Assembly: GCA_051004735.1 (NCBI GenBank)
Contig: JBPCKA010000069.1
Coordinates: forward strand, 1-64,000
DNA: 64,000 bases
Direction: 5' to 3'
Source of the DNA: Euzebya sp051004735
GTDB taxonomy: Bacteria > Actinomycetota > Nitriliruptoria > Euzebyales > Euzebyaceae
Numbering within the stretch: position 1 is the first letter of the stretch; each line of letters begins with the position of its first letter. Positions 51,401-58,828 of the stretch are shown here, piece after piece. A model generated the notes under the pieces. The model did not search any database, had not been told where the DNA came from, and saw only the letters and a list, made by a program, of their open reading frames with translations. The translations under genes and the position numbers were made by a program.

Positions 51401-52231
51401 ATGAGTCCGGCGTCCGCATCGATCGTTGTTATCGGTGATGAGATCCTGGGCGGATTCGTCCAGGACACCAACTCCCATTGGCTGGCCGGTCGGCTGCAGA
51501 CCTTGGGTGTGCCCTTGGAACGCGTCCAGACCGTCCCCGACACCCTGGCCGCAATCGATGAGGCGTTGCGGGTGGAACTGGGCCGTCCGCGGCCCCGCCT
51601 GATCATGACCTCAGGTGGGATCGGATCGACCCCTGATGATCTGACCATGCAGGGAGTGGCCGCGACCCTGGGACAGACCCTGGTCGTCAACGACGACATC
51701 GATGGACGTATCACCAAGGCCCTGGAGTGGACCGCATCGCAGGGTGCCACTGTGACCGCCGCCCACGAACGGGCCATGCGGCGGATGGCCAAGATCCCAG
51801 CGCAGGCCTACCTGTTGCGCGGGGCTCGCGGTGTGGCCCCGGGGGTGGCGGTCGACGTGGACGGAGGGATCAGCGCTGGTGGCGTCACCATCGTCATCCT
51901 GCCGGGAATCCCAAGTGAACTGCGACGGATCTTCGACGAGGGCATCGTGCCGGATCTGTTGGCGGGAATAGGTACCCCACAGCACGTCGTCGAGATGACC
52001 CATCCCTATCCCGAGTCGACCCTGAACCCACTGTTCGACGTTCTGGTGACCGACTTCGATGACGTGCATTTCGGGTCCTATCCGGGAAGCCCGTGCATCG
52101 TCCGTCTGAAGGGCGTCAGGGACCGGGTCGAGCAGGCCGCGGGTACCGTGCGGGACTACCTGGCCCAGGTCGACGCCGACCCTGGCAGTGCGCGGCTGCG
52201 TGAGTCCTGGGCGGCACGCTGGCAGTCCTAG
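51401..52231 (+). CDS. MoCF/CinA-N domain protein
   Basis: A 276-aa protein made of a molybdopterin-binding (MoCF) fold as in the N-terminal half of CinA. ASIVVIGDEILGGFVQDTNS is followed by LIMTSGGIGSTPDDLTMQGV, the pterin-pocket motif. Later IVILPGIPSELRRIFDEGIV matches the CinA N-domain. The C-terminal deamidase domain of CinA is absent. Members may act in nucleotide or NAD-repair pathways or bind pterin. The ATG at 51401 follows GGGGG; an ATG at 51389 is also in frame. It precedes mca by 91 bases on the same strand. Confidence 0.85.
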   Translation: MSPASASIVVIGDEILGGFVQDTNSHWLAGRLQTLGVPLERVQTVPDTLAAIDEALRVELGRPRPRLIMTSGGIGSTPDDLTMQGVAATLGQTLVVNDDIDGRITKALEWTASQGATVTAAHERAMRRMAKIPAQAYLLRGARGVAPGVAVDVDGGISAGGVTIVILPGIPSELRRIFDEGIVPDLLAGIGTPQHVVEMTHPYPESTLNPLFDVLVTDFDDVHFGSYPGSPCIVRLKGVRDRVEQAAGTVRDYLAQVDADPGSARLRESWAARWQS

Positions 52232-52322
52232 GAGGGTCCTGGGGGTTCTGGGGTTCGCCACGCTGCGGAGCCTTAGCCCGCCACCACAGCGGTGTCACAC
52301 CGGGTCGGTAGCCTGGCAGCCG

Positions 52323-53213
52323 ATGTCTGCCGATGCACCACCACACCGCCATGTGATGTTCCTGCATGCCCACCCTGACGATGAATCGTCCAAGGGCGCC
52401 GGGACCATGGCCAAATACGCCAAGGAGGGTGTGCGGGTCAGTGTGATGACGTTCACCGACGGTGGCAAAGGTGAGATTCTCAACCCTGCCCTCGCCGAGG
52501 AGCCAGGCATCATCGACAATTTGATCCAGGTGCGGCAGCGGGAACTGGCCGAGGCCCTACGGATCCTGGGTGTGACCGACCACTTCGACCTGGGATACCC
52601 GGATTCCGGTTACATCAAGGACTTTGTCGGCGACGGCTTTGTCCCCACCGCCGATTTGGATCAGGCGTGCTTCTACAACGCGCCCATGGTCGAGGTCCTT
52701 GCCAGGGCCGTGCCGATCGTGCGCGCCACCCGGCCGCAGGTGCTGGTCACCTACGACGAGAAAGGCGGATATCCACACCCTGATCACATCCGCACGCACA
52801 CGGCCACGATGGCCATCTGGCGGGCGGCGGCGGACCCGGCGTTCATGCCAGACGCCGGGCCAGCATGGCGCGCATCAAAGATCTACTACCAGTTGACCTT
52901 CACCTACCGACGTCTGTCGCGGCTGCAGGCAGCGGCGAAGGAACACGGCATCGAAACGCCGTTCGATGACTGGTTGAAGAACTGGGACACCTCGATCCCC
53001 GAACGGATCACCACCTCGATCGACGTCGGCGACCACCTGTCGGCGCGCAGTGCAGCGCTGATCGCCCACCGCACCCAGGTCGACCCCGACGGCGGATGGT
53101 TCGCAATCCCCGATGACCTGATCCGCCGGGTCTACCCCAGCGAGGATTTCCGCCTGGCCTTCTCCGAGGTCGTCACCGAACGGCCCGAGTCTGACCTCTT
53201 CGCCGGGCTGTAG
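52323..53213 (+). CDS. mca: Mycothiol S-conjugate amidase Mca
   Basis: A 296-aa zinc amidase that cleaves mycothiol S-conjugates to release mercapturic acids for export. The metal motif is FLHAHPDDESSKGAGTMAKY (His-x-Asp-Asp), with a further His in KGGYPHPDHIRTH. FTDGGKGEILNP, DNLIQVRQRELAEALRILGV and LGYPDSGY are typical of Mca rather than the shorter-range MshB. YYQLTFTYRRL near residue 200 and the length also fit Mca. The ATG at 52323 begins the conserved region after a short His-rich start. With MshC it shows that this organism makes and uses mycothiol. Confidence 0.88.
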   Translation: MSADAPPHRHVMFLHAHPDDESSKGAGTMAKYAKEGVRVSVMTFTDGGKGEILNPALAEEPGIIDNLIQVRQRELAEALRILGVTDHFDLGYPDSGYIKDFVGDGFVPTADLDQACFYNAPMVEVLARAVPIVRATRPQVLVTYDEKGGYPHPDHIRTHTATMAIWRAAADPAFMPDAGPAWRASKIYYQLTFTYRRLSRLQAAAKEHGIETPFDDWLKNWDTSIPERITTSIDVGDHLSARSAALIAHRTQVDPDGGWFAIPDDLIRRVYPSEDFRLAFSEVVTERPESDLFAGL

Positions 53214-53235
53214 ACGGTCAGCACCTGTCGGTTGT

Positions 53236-54294
53236 TCACCGATGGTCGGCCAGGACGTAGAACAGGCAATCGCGGCGGGTCTGCTCGGGAGTCCGGGTCA
53301 TCATCGCCGGGATCACGTCGCGCGTGAGGGTGACCGCACCGGTTGGATCGACCTGGATCAGCGCTGCGGTGACTTCCGCGCCGGCATCATCGATCACGCG
53401 CAGAGGTGAGGCGCTGCCGGGCAGTGTGCGACCCAGCATCGTGCCCGCTCCCAGGTGGCCGAAGTTGGCGGTATCCAGACCGGGCGTGATGGCGAAGTCG
53501 ATCTCCTCGTCCAGATGGGAGCAGAAGTCAAACATCACCTCAGGACGAACCTCGACCCGGTAGCGGATCTCAAGCATCCGACTCGGTCGCCCTGCCTCGG
53601 CAAACGACCCTGCCGACACGAACTGCTCAATCACGTCCCGTGCCAACTTGACGTGTGCGGGGACTCCTGCCAGGCCACACTCCACGGCCACCGCCGGACA
53701 GATCCCCTCAAGGGCCTGCATCAGGGTGTGTTCCTGCGTCCCCCATAGCAGGCCGATGTCGGACAGGGTCGCTGCCAGGCCGGTGGTCTGCACATCAGCT
53801 TCGGGGATGATCGCATACAACGGGTTGTCGCCGGTGTTGTTGTGGATGTCGATGGCGGCTTCAAGAGGCGTGCCTGTCACGATCTCAAGGACCTCCTTGG
53901 CACACATCCGCATCCGTGTGGTGGCCTCAGCGATTCCCCAGACCCGGTTGAAATCCTCCTGGTCGTTCAGGTACCGGTCGGCGAACCAGCCGTTCTGGGT
54001 GGCGGCCCTGACGTTGCCGATGAACATCCACAGCGGGCCGGGCACCGTGGGACGTTCCCGTAACCAGCCACACAGTGCCCTGAATCCGGAGTCCTCATTG
54101 CCATGCAACAGCACTGAGATCAGCCGCGACGGCCCGGGGTTGGCGCCAGGAAGGAACAGCAGGGCCGGTTTGGACTCCAGCCGCGTCAACACCTCGGTAT
54201 CAGACCCCTCCACCAGGTCACAGATGGCATCAAGGCCATCTATGCGTTGAAACAGGACGTTGGTGGAGATAGGGGTGCGGGGCTCAGGCATCAC
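53236..54294 (-). CDS. Succinylglutamate desuccinylase/aspartoacylase-like zinc hydrolase
   Basis: A 352-aa M14-type hydrolase. Zinc ligands are seen in LISVLLHGNEDSGFRAL (His and Glu) and in EAAIDIHNNTGDNPLYAIIP (His). The catalytic Glu lies in VAVECGLAGVPAH. Members remove acyl groups from N-acyl amino acids. The C-terminal domain (about 250-352) is beta-rich and less conserved. The start (GTG, or ATG at 54291) overlaps the stop of the upstream GCS2 ligase gene by up to 4 bases, so the two are coupled. A ligase and an amide hydrolase produced together suggest turnover of a shared gamma-glutamyl or N-acyl amino acid compound; this is inference. Confidence 0.85.
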   Translation of the reverse strand: MMPEPRTPISTNVLFQRIDGLDAICDLVEGSDTEVLTRLESKPALLFLPGANPGPSRLISVLLHGNEDSGFRALCGWLRERPTVPGPLWMFIGNVRAATQNGWFADRYLNDQEDFNRVWGIAEATTRMRMCAKEVLEIVTGTPLEAAIDIHNNTGDNPLYAIIPEADVQTTGLAATLSDIGLLWGTQEHTLMQALEGICPAVAVECGLAGVPAHVKLARDVIEQFVSAGSFAEAGRPSRMLEIRYRVEVRPEVMFDFCSHLDEEIDFAITPGLDTANFGHLGAGTMLGRTLPGSASPLRVIDDAGAEVTAALIQVDPTGAVTLTRDVIPAMMTRTPEQTRRDCLFYVLADHR

Positions 54295-55784
54295 TGGCAG
54301 CAGGGCACGACCGGCCAGGTATGAACCGGTTCGCCGATCTCGTGCAGGTCGGCATAGCGCGAGGTCAGCTCCGACGCGGCCTCTGCTCGGGACATCTCAT
54401 GACTGTCCAGCAGATGTTCGTGGGCCTGGATCTGCCAGGTGGCGCCATTGCGTCCGGTCAGGGCCCGCTGTTCGATGATGCCCAGGTAGCGGTCGATGTC
54501 AGCAGCGTCGACCGACCATTCCTCAAGCCCCTTGCGGGCCAGTGGCAGAAGGTGGCGTAGCATCAATTCACCGGCCTTCACCATCCCCACACCGGGCCAG
54601 TACATCTCGGCGTTGATGCCATACCTGGCGGCCGCGAAGAAGTTCTCCTCGGCCGCGTGGAAACTCATGTCGGGCCACAGTGGTGACTGCGTGTCGGCCA
54701 GACCGGCCAGCAGACCGTAGTACAGCGCGATGTTGGCGGCACAGTCGATGACCGTCGGGCCGGCCGGCAACACGCGGTTCTCTATTCGTAGGTGTGGGCG
54801 GCCACCGGCGATGTCATACACCGGCCGGTTCCAACGGTAGATCGTGCCGTTGTGCAACGACAGTTCTTCCAGCCGTGGGATATCACCGCTGGCCAGGAGC
54901 GCATCGGGGTCGGTCTGCTCGGTGATCGGCAGCAGAGAGGGGAAGTAGCGGACGTTTTCCTCAAACAACTCAAACACGCCTTGCGTCAGCCACTTCTCCC
55001 CAAACCACACCCGTGGTCGTACGCCCTGCTCGGCCAACTCCTCAGTGCGGGTGTCGGTCGCCTGTTGGAACAACGCGATCCGGGTCTCGTGGTGCAGCTT
55101 CTTTCCCAGGAAGAACGGTGAGTTCGCCGCCATCGCCACCAGTGGACCGGACAGGATCTGGGCGCAGTTCCAGTAACGCGCGAAGTCATCGGGGTCGACC
55201 TGCAGGTGCAATTGCATCGACGTGCAGGCCGCCTCGAACAGGATCGAGTTGGTCACCGTGGACAACGTCTCGTCACCTTCGATGTGGATGACCAGATCCT
55301 CACCGCGAGCGTTCAGGATGGCGTCGTTCAGTGCCTTGTAGCGCGGGTTGGAGGACAGGTTCTGCTCAGTGACGTCGAAGTCGGTCAGCGTCGGCAGGAT
55401 CCCGATCATGATCACCCGGGCGTCGAAGTCCCGTGCCTTGGCGGCGGCACGGACCAAGGACTGGCGCAGCTCATCTTCGACCTGGGTGAAGCACGCACCC
55501 CGGACCGCCCGGGGCGGGGTCGCGAACTCCATGTTGAACTGGGCCAACTCGGTCTGGAAGTCTGGCGACGCCAACGCAGCCAGCACCTCGGCGTTGACCG
55601 GCAGGACCATGCCCTCATCGTCGGTGAGGTAGACCTCCAACTCGACACCAAGGGTACGACGGCCGGTGGAGAACCGTCCGGTGTCCACCAACTCGTCCAG
55701 GACGCGCAGGCAGGTCTTGACCTTCTCGCGGTATTGCCGACGGTCCTCATGCGAGAACTGGATCGTCTCGATGTCCCGTCCCAC
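54291..55784 (-). CDS. GCS2-type carboxylate-amine ligase (glutamate-cysteine ligase family)
   Basis: A 497-aa ATP-dependent ligase of the GCS2 group. Motifs are RRTLGVELEVYLTDDEGMVL (metal-binding Glu), FNMEFATPPRAV, DARVIMIGILPTLTDFDVTE, NSPFFLGKKLHHETRIALFQ, RPRVWFGEKWL, GTIYRWNRPVYDIAGGRPHL and RIENRVLPAGPT. The GTG at 55784 has GAGGAG seven bases upstream, which fixes the start (VGRDIETIQFSHEDRR). In mycothiol-making bacteria such proteins are often EgtA or ligases of unknown substrate. The context with an aspartoacylase-like hydrolase rather than egt genes does not support EgtA. The true substrates are open. Confidence 0.87.
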   Translation of the reverse strand: MGRDIETIQFSHEDRRQYREKVKTCLRVLDELVDTGRFSTGRRTLGVELEVYLTDDEGMVLPVNAEVLAALASPDFQTELAQFNMEFATPPRAVRGACFTQVEDELRQSLVRAAAKARDFDARVIMIGILPTLTDFDVTEQNLSSNPRYKALNDAILNARGEDLVIHIEGDETLSTVTNSILFEAACTSMQLHLQVDPDDFARYWNCAQILSGPLVAMAANSPFFLGKKLHHETRIALFQQATDTRTEELAEQGVRPRVWFGEKWLTQGVFELFEENVRYFPSLLPITEQTDPDALLASGDIPRLEELSLHNGTIYRWNRPVYDIAGGRPHLRIENRVLPAGPTVIDCAANIALYYGLLAGLADTQSPLWPDMSFHAAEENFFAAARYGINAEMYWPGVGMVKAGELMLRHLLPLARKGLEEWSVDAADIDRYLGIIEQRALTGRNGATWQIQAHEHLLDSHEMSRAEAASELTSRYADLHEIGEPVHTWPVVPCCQ

Positions 55785-55876
55785 GCTGGCACTCCTCGCT
55801 CGGCAGATCCGTCGAGGCAGTGTAGGCGTCCGCCGCTCCATCCAAACACCGCACGTCCGGGTCGGCACATCTAGCC

Positions 55877-55927
55877 CTCAGATCTGAGCAATCCTTGGCC
55901 TAATCCAGCCCTTTCCTCAGATCTGAG
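55877..55927. promoter_or_regulatory. Twin palindromes upstream of the ligase operon
   Basis: The perfect 12-bp palindrome CTCAGATCTGAG occurs twice, at 55877-55888 and 55916-55927, with centres 39 bp apart (close to four helical turns, same face). Both lie upstream of the GCS2 ligase start (55784) and downstream of the CsbD stop, in DNA richer in A and T than average. This is a good arrangement for a dimeric repressor binding cooperatively. No regulator gene is adjacent. Confidence 0.55.
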
Positions 55928-55955
55928 AAAACGGGGAGGTCCCTGACTGACAGAC

Positions 55956-55990
55956 GACACCCCTACGATGAGGGGAGTCGTAGGGGTGTC
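55956..55990 (-). terminator. Hairpin downstream of csbD-like gene
   Basis: GACACCCCTACGA (55956-55968) pairs perfectly over 13 bp with TCGTAGGGGTGTC (55978-55990), loop 9 bases, starting 19 bases after the CsbD stop on the minus strand. No T-tract follows, so it could be a U-poor terminator or a transcript-stabilising structure. It lies between CsbD and the twin palindromes. Confidence 0.5.
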
Positions 55991-56008
55991 ACCTCAAAGT
56001 TTGACGTG

Positions 56009-56197
56009 TCAGTCCTTGCCCCGCACCTTGTCGACCAGGTCGTTGGCCTTGTCCTTGGCGCCCTCAACGGCGTCCTTGACCTTTGCCGCTGCCTGATCCT
56101 TCTTGCCCTCGTTCTTCAGGTCCTGGTCGCCGGAGAGGCTGCCGGCAGCTTCCTTCACACGGCCCTTGGCATCATCGAAATCTGCTTCGTTTGGCAT
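56009..56197 (-). CDS. CsbD-family stress protein
   Basis: A 62-aa hydrophilic protein, MPNEADFDDAKGRVKEAAGS then LSGDQDLKNEGKKDQAAAKV and KDKANDLVDKVRGKD. The KG-x-x-KE-x-x-G and N-x-x-L-x-x-EG-K-D-Q-x-x-G-like pattern is that of CsbD proteins, induced by stress in many bacteria and without a known reaction. The sequence is rich in Lys, Asp and Ala and low in hydrophobics. The ATG ends at 56197. A hairpin lies downstream, and a 41-aa basic protein gene lies about 97 bases upstream on the same strand. Confidence 0.85.
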   Translation of the reverse strand: MPNEADFDDAKGRVKEAAGSLSGDQDLKNEGKKDQAAAKVKDAVEGAKDKANDLVDKVRGKD

Positions 56198-56294
56198 GTC
56201 ACCGACTTTCAGTAGGGGTTGGTGTCTGTCACCTTTTCCCGCGCCAAGAACATCAAACGTCCGGTCGTACAGGGCCGCAGAATTCAGACGCCCC

Positions 56295-56420
56295 TCACAC
56301 CACCTTGCCGCTGCGGCCCGCCCCCTCCTCCTTCTTGGCCCGTTTGGCCAACTTCTTCTCCTTCGGCGTCTTCGCCGCGGCGGTCTTGGTGTTCTTGCTG
56401 CCCTTGTCCTTGCCGGCCAT
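56295..56420 (-). CDS. Small lysine-rich basic protein (41 aa)
   Basis: ATG at 56420 to TGA at 56295 encodes MAGKDKGSKNTKTAAAKTPK then EKKLAKRAKKEEGAGRSGKVV. GAGGGAAGAG stands six bases before the ATG, a strong ribosome-binding site. Nearly half of the residues are Lys or Arg, suggesting nucleic-acid or ribosome binding. Similar tiny Lys/Ala-rich proteins occur in actinobacteria, but the function is not known to me. It may be expressed with the CsbD gene that follows. Confidence 0.6.
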   Translation of the reverse strand: MAGKDKGSKNTKTAAAKTPKEKKLAKRAKKEEGAGRSGKVV

Positions 56421-56585
56421 GGTGGACTCTTCCCTCGCCGGGGTTGGACGGCGGCTGCCAGCGTACGGCGCATTGTCCGACATCATCAAGAGATTGGGCC
56501 GCGTCAACGGTGTCACGTCGGGGCATGAGGTCTGGGTCACGTAGGCTGGTGGAACCACCTCTTGGGACAGTGCGCCCTGCTTGGG

Positions 56586-56702
56586 CTAGACGGACGGATC
56601 GGCATCCTTGCCCGTCACAGGCCCGACGCCCTTGACCTGAGCCCGACCAAGGAACTCTTGTGCGATCTCCCGCGCAACCCCCAACCCGCTGTGCCATGTC
56701 AC
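56586..56702 (-). CDS. Possible small protein or gene remnant (38 aa)
   Basis: GTG at 56702 to TAG at 56586 encodes 38 residues, TWHSGLGVAREIAQEFLGRA then QVKGVGPVTGKDADPSV. The second half looks like a structured C-terminus rather than random translation. No ribosome-binding site is visible, so it may be a remnant. Apart from this, the 327 bases between the 41-aa gene and the gene at 56748 contain nothing I can support. Confidence 0.3.
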   Translation of the reverse strand: MTWHSGLGVAREIAQEFLGRAQVKGVGPVTGKDADPSV

Positions 56703-56747
56703 GGCAGGTCAACCGCCACGTAACCACCAACAAGGCGGTGAGGGGCC

Positions 56748-57752
56748 ATGACGACACCAGCGACCTCCTTTGAACATCTGTTGATCCTCAGCGATGAGGT
56801 CGGCACCTGCGAGCAGGCCGACTATGCCCAACCGCGTCGCAGCCGTGGGTACCGCACCGCCGACATCGCCCGCGTGCTGATCGCCACGACCCGCCAAACC
56901 CGGCCTCCGCAGGCGGTGGTGGATCTGGGGCATACGGCCCAGCGGTTCCTCAGCGACGCGCAGCAGGCCGACGGACATGTGCACGGCGGGCGCTTGTTCA
57001 CAGGCGCATGGGAGGGTCAGCACGACGAGGATGCCTGGGGACTGAGCATGTGGGCATGGGGGACGGTCGTGCGGTTGGGCGCCGACGCCCGTATCCGTCG
57101 GCAGGCCACCTCCTGCTTCAGGCGCGGCGCCGCTCACCGTGCCGGGTCCGCACGTGCGATGGCCTTCGCCGGCCTGGGGGCGATAGAGGTGCTCACGGCA
57201 CGTCCGCACTACGACGACGCTCGCGACCTCGCTTGCGACGCGATCAGCCGCATTGGGCCGCTGTCCGACGATCCTGCCTGGCCGTGGCCCGAGGACCGCC
57301 TGGTCGATGTCAACGCGGTGTTGTGTGAGTTCCTGGTGGCCGCCGGGTCACTGCTGCAGCGCCCCGAGGTCCTGGCCGATGGGGTCCGCCTGCTGGCGTG
57401 GCTCCTGGCGCGTCAGACCGTCGACGGCCATCTGTCACCGACACCCTCGGGGGGCTCGGGGCCGGACGACATTCCTGCGGGCTTCCCCCAACGGCCCATC
57501 GAGGTCGCGGCGATGGCTGCCGCCTGCGCCAGGGCGTTGGCCATCACCGGTGAGCCCCATTGGCATGCCGGTGTGCAGATGGCTGCCCAGTGGTTCGCCG
57601 GGCGAAATGACGTCAACGCAGTGATGTGGGACCCCGACACCGATGGCGGCTACGACGCGTTGAATGCCGCAGGTCCGGACCTGAACCAGGGCGCGGAGTC
57701 CACGCTGGCTCTGCTCATCACACTCCAGCACGCCCGCTCTCCGGCTGCATAG
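56748..57752 (+). CDS. (alpha/alpha)-barrel protein of glycosyltransferase-associated type
   Basis: A 334-aa soluble protein of helical hairpins resembling the (alpha/alpha)6 domain found beside or fused to actinobacterial and cyanobacterial group 4 glycosyltransferases. The matching blocks are PRRSRGYRTADIARVLIATT, the EDAWGLSMWAWGTVV helix, WPWPEDRLVDVNAVLCEFLV, TVDGHLSPTPSGG, RPIEVAAMAAACARALAITG and DPDTDGGYDALNAAGPDLNQ with GAESTLALL. The acidic and Trp residues of the groove suggest carbohydrate binding or hydrolysis. No glycosyltransferase is adjacent here. The last 12 bases before the convergent LuxR-type gene contain no terminator. Confidence 0.7.
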   Translation: MTTPATSFEHLLILSDEVGTCEQADYAQPRRSRGYRTADIARVLIATTRQTRPPQAVVDLGHTAQRFLSDAQQADGHVHGGRLFTGAWEGQHDEDAWGLSMWAWGTVVRLGADARIRRQATSCFRRGAAHRAGSARAMAFAGLGAIEVLTARPHYDDARDLACDAISRIGPLSDDPAWPWPEDRLVDVNAVLCEFLVAAGSLLQRPEVLADGVRLLAWLLARQTVDGHLSPTPSGGSGPDDIPAGFPQRPIEVAAMAAACARALAITGEPHWHAGVQMAAQWFAGRNDVNAVMWDPDTDGGYDALNAAGPDLNQGAESTLALLITLQHARSPAA

Positions 57753-57762
57753 GCGCGACGGT

Positions 57763-57948
57763 TCACAGCAGCCCGCGTTGCCGCGCGATGGTTGCCGCCT
57801 CGGCACGGTTGCGGGCGTGCAGTTTGCCGATGGCATCGGAGAGGTAGTTGCGGACCGTTCCCTCCGCCAGGTGAAGTGCGGCGGCGATGTCACGGTTGGG
57901 CAGTCCCTCTTCGGTCAGACGCAGCACATCACATTCACGGTCGGTCAA
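57763..57948 (-). CDS. Orphan LuxR-type helix-turn-helix protein
   Basis: A 61-aa protein that is just the GerE/LuxR DNA-binding domain: LTDRECDVLRLTEEGLPNRD then IAAALHLAEGTVRNYLSDAI and GKLHARNRAEAATIARQRGL. It corresponds to the output domain of NarL/FixJ-type response regulators, but no receiver precedes it. The frame is open upstream (YAEFRISVTPTE) through a 20-bp palindrome without a standard start, so TTG at 57948 with GGAG just before it is assumed. It may be a truncated regulator or a true single-domain regulator like GerE. It is the last gene of the Mo-enzyme cluster and could control it. Confidence 0.7.
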   Translation of the reverse strand: MTDRECDVLRLTEEGLPNRDIAAALHLAEGTVRNYLSDAIGKLHARNRAEAATIARQRGLL

Positions 57949-57965
57949 CTCCGTCGGTGTGACGC

Positions 57966-57985
57966 TTATGCGGAATTCCGCATAA
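57966..57985. promoter_or_regulatory. 20-bp palindrome upstream of the LuxR-type gene
   Basis: TTATGCGGAATTCCGCATAA is a perfect 20-bp palindrome, centred 27 bases upstream of the TTG start. An 8-bp palindrome ACATATGT follows at 57990-57997. Both lie between the TorD-like stop (58016) and the regulator, in an AT-rich spot. A dimeric LuxR-type domain could bind here for autoregulation. Confidence 0.6.
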
Positions 57986-58015
57986 CCGACATATGTGTGA
58001 TATGCGACAGTCAGC

Positions 58016-58756
58016 TCACTCCGAGAGTTCTGCCAGCAGGCTCGCAGACGCCTGGGCGCGGCGGGACCAGCCCAGGCCGATGTCTGCCACGGCAGCGGGC
58101 CACTGACCGGCCCGTCGACCGGTGTGATCGCAATGGCGTGACAGCCAACGCAGAAGACCGGGGGGGTCCTGTGTGATCAACCCCTTCAGCAGGTACCTGC
58201 GCTCCCCGATCCGCGCATGCAGATCCAGCGCTTGTGCAGCCTGCAACAGATCGTCGCGCGTCACGATGGCACCAAGCCGCGCCGGGGCCAGCAGGCTGGT
58301 GACAAACGCATCCTCTCCCGCATCCCGGGGATCAGCTAGTCCGCCCGTGGAAGTAGTCAAGGTCAGCGCAGCGCCACTGGGGCGGGCAACCCGTGCCGCC
58401 ACGTCGCTCAGGGTGTCAAACAACAGTGTCGCCCACCGGCGGTAACACTCAGGGGCATCGGTTCGCATCCGATCCAGGTACGGCAGCGTCCACGGCAGCA
58501 GGTGCTGCCACAACAGTGTGCTGCGGGCCGGCCCCCAGCCGTTGGCGTCGACTGTGGCATAGCCAGACAGCAGCACCGCCAGATGATCGGCTTCCTGCGG
58601 TGGGTCGGCCTCCAGTGCCCGAAAGACACCGGCCGCGGCATCGCGGACCTCCCCACCCACAAAGCCAGTGTCGCTCAGGTAGGCCGACCCGTAGGGATAG
58701 AAGCGCTCCACGAAGGTGGCGTGCCACTGCCATGGATCGGGTACCGGCAGCCCCAA
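58016..58756 (-). CDS. TorD/DmsD-like Mo-enzyme chaperone
   Basis: A helical cytosolic protein of at least 246 residues: DPWQWHATFVERFYPYGSAY, AAGVFRALEADPPQEADHLA, LLWQHLLPWTLPYLDRMRTD and DAPECYRRWATLLFDTL. The D-x-x-AVLLSGY segment and the overall pattern fit TorD-family chaperones that bind the catalytic Mo subunit during cofactor insertion. Its place right after the Mo-oxidoreductase gene supports this. The N-terminus is odd: upstream codons in frame read LLRALGAYCEHPGEDHERLA, which belongs to the protein, but they have no ATG or GTG and end at a TAG. The likely ATG (58840, overlapping the Mo gene end) is in another frame. Either a frameshift or a rare start codon is involved. Confidence 0.75.
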   Translation of the reverse strand: MGLPVPDPWQWHATFVERFYPYGSAYLSDTGFVGGEVRDAAAGVFRALEADPPQEADHLAVLLSGYATVDANGWGPARSTLLWQHLLPWTLPYLDRMRTDAPECYRRWATLLFDTLSDVAARVARPSGAALTLTTSTGGLADPRDAGEDAFVTSLLAPARLGAIVTRDDLLQAAQALDLHARIGERRYLLKGLITQDPPGLLRWLSRHCDHTGRRAGQWPAAVADIGLGWSRRAQASASLLAELSE

Positions 58757-58828
58757 CGCCTGGGCCAGCCGCTCATGATCCTCGCCCGGATGCTCACAGT
58801 AAGCTCCAAGGGCACGAAGAAGCTACAC

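Noticed and set aside
53236..55784. Glutathione synthesis (GshA) or ergothioneine EgtA
   Set aside because: Mycothiol genes make glutathione unlikely, and no other egt gene is adjacent, so the ligase was left without a symbol.
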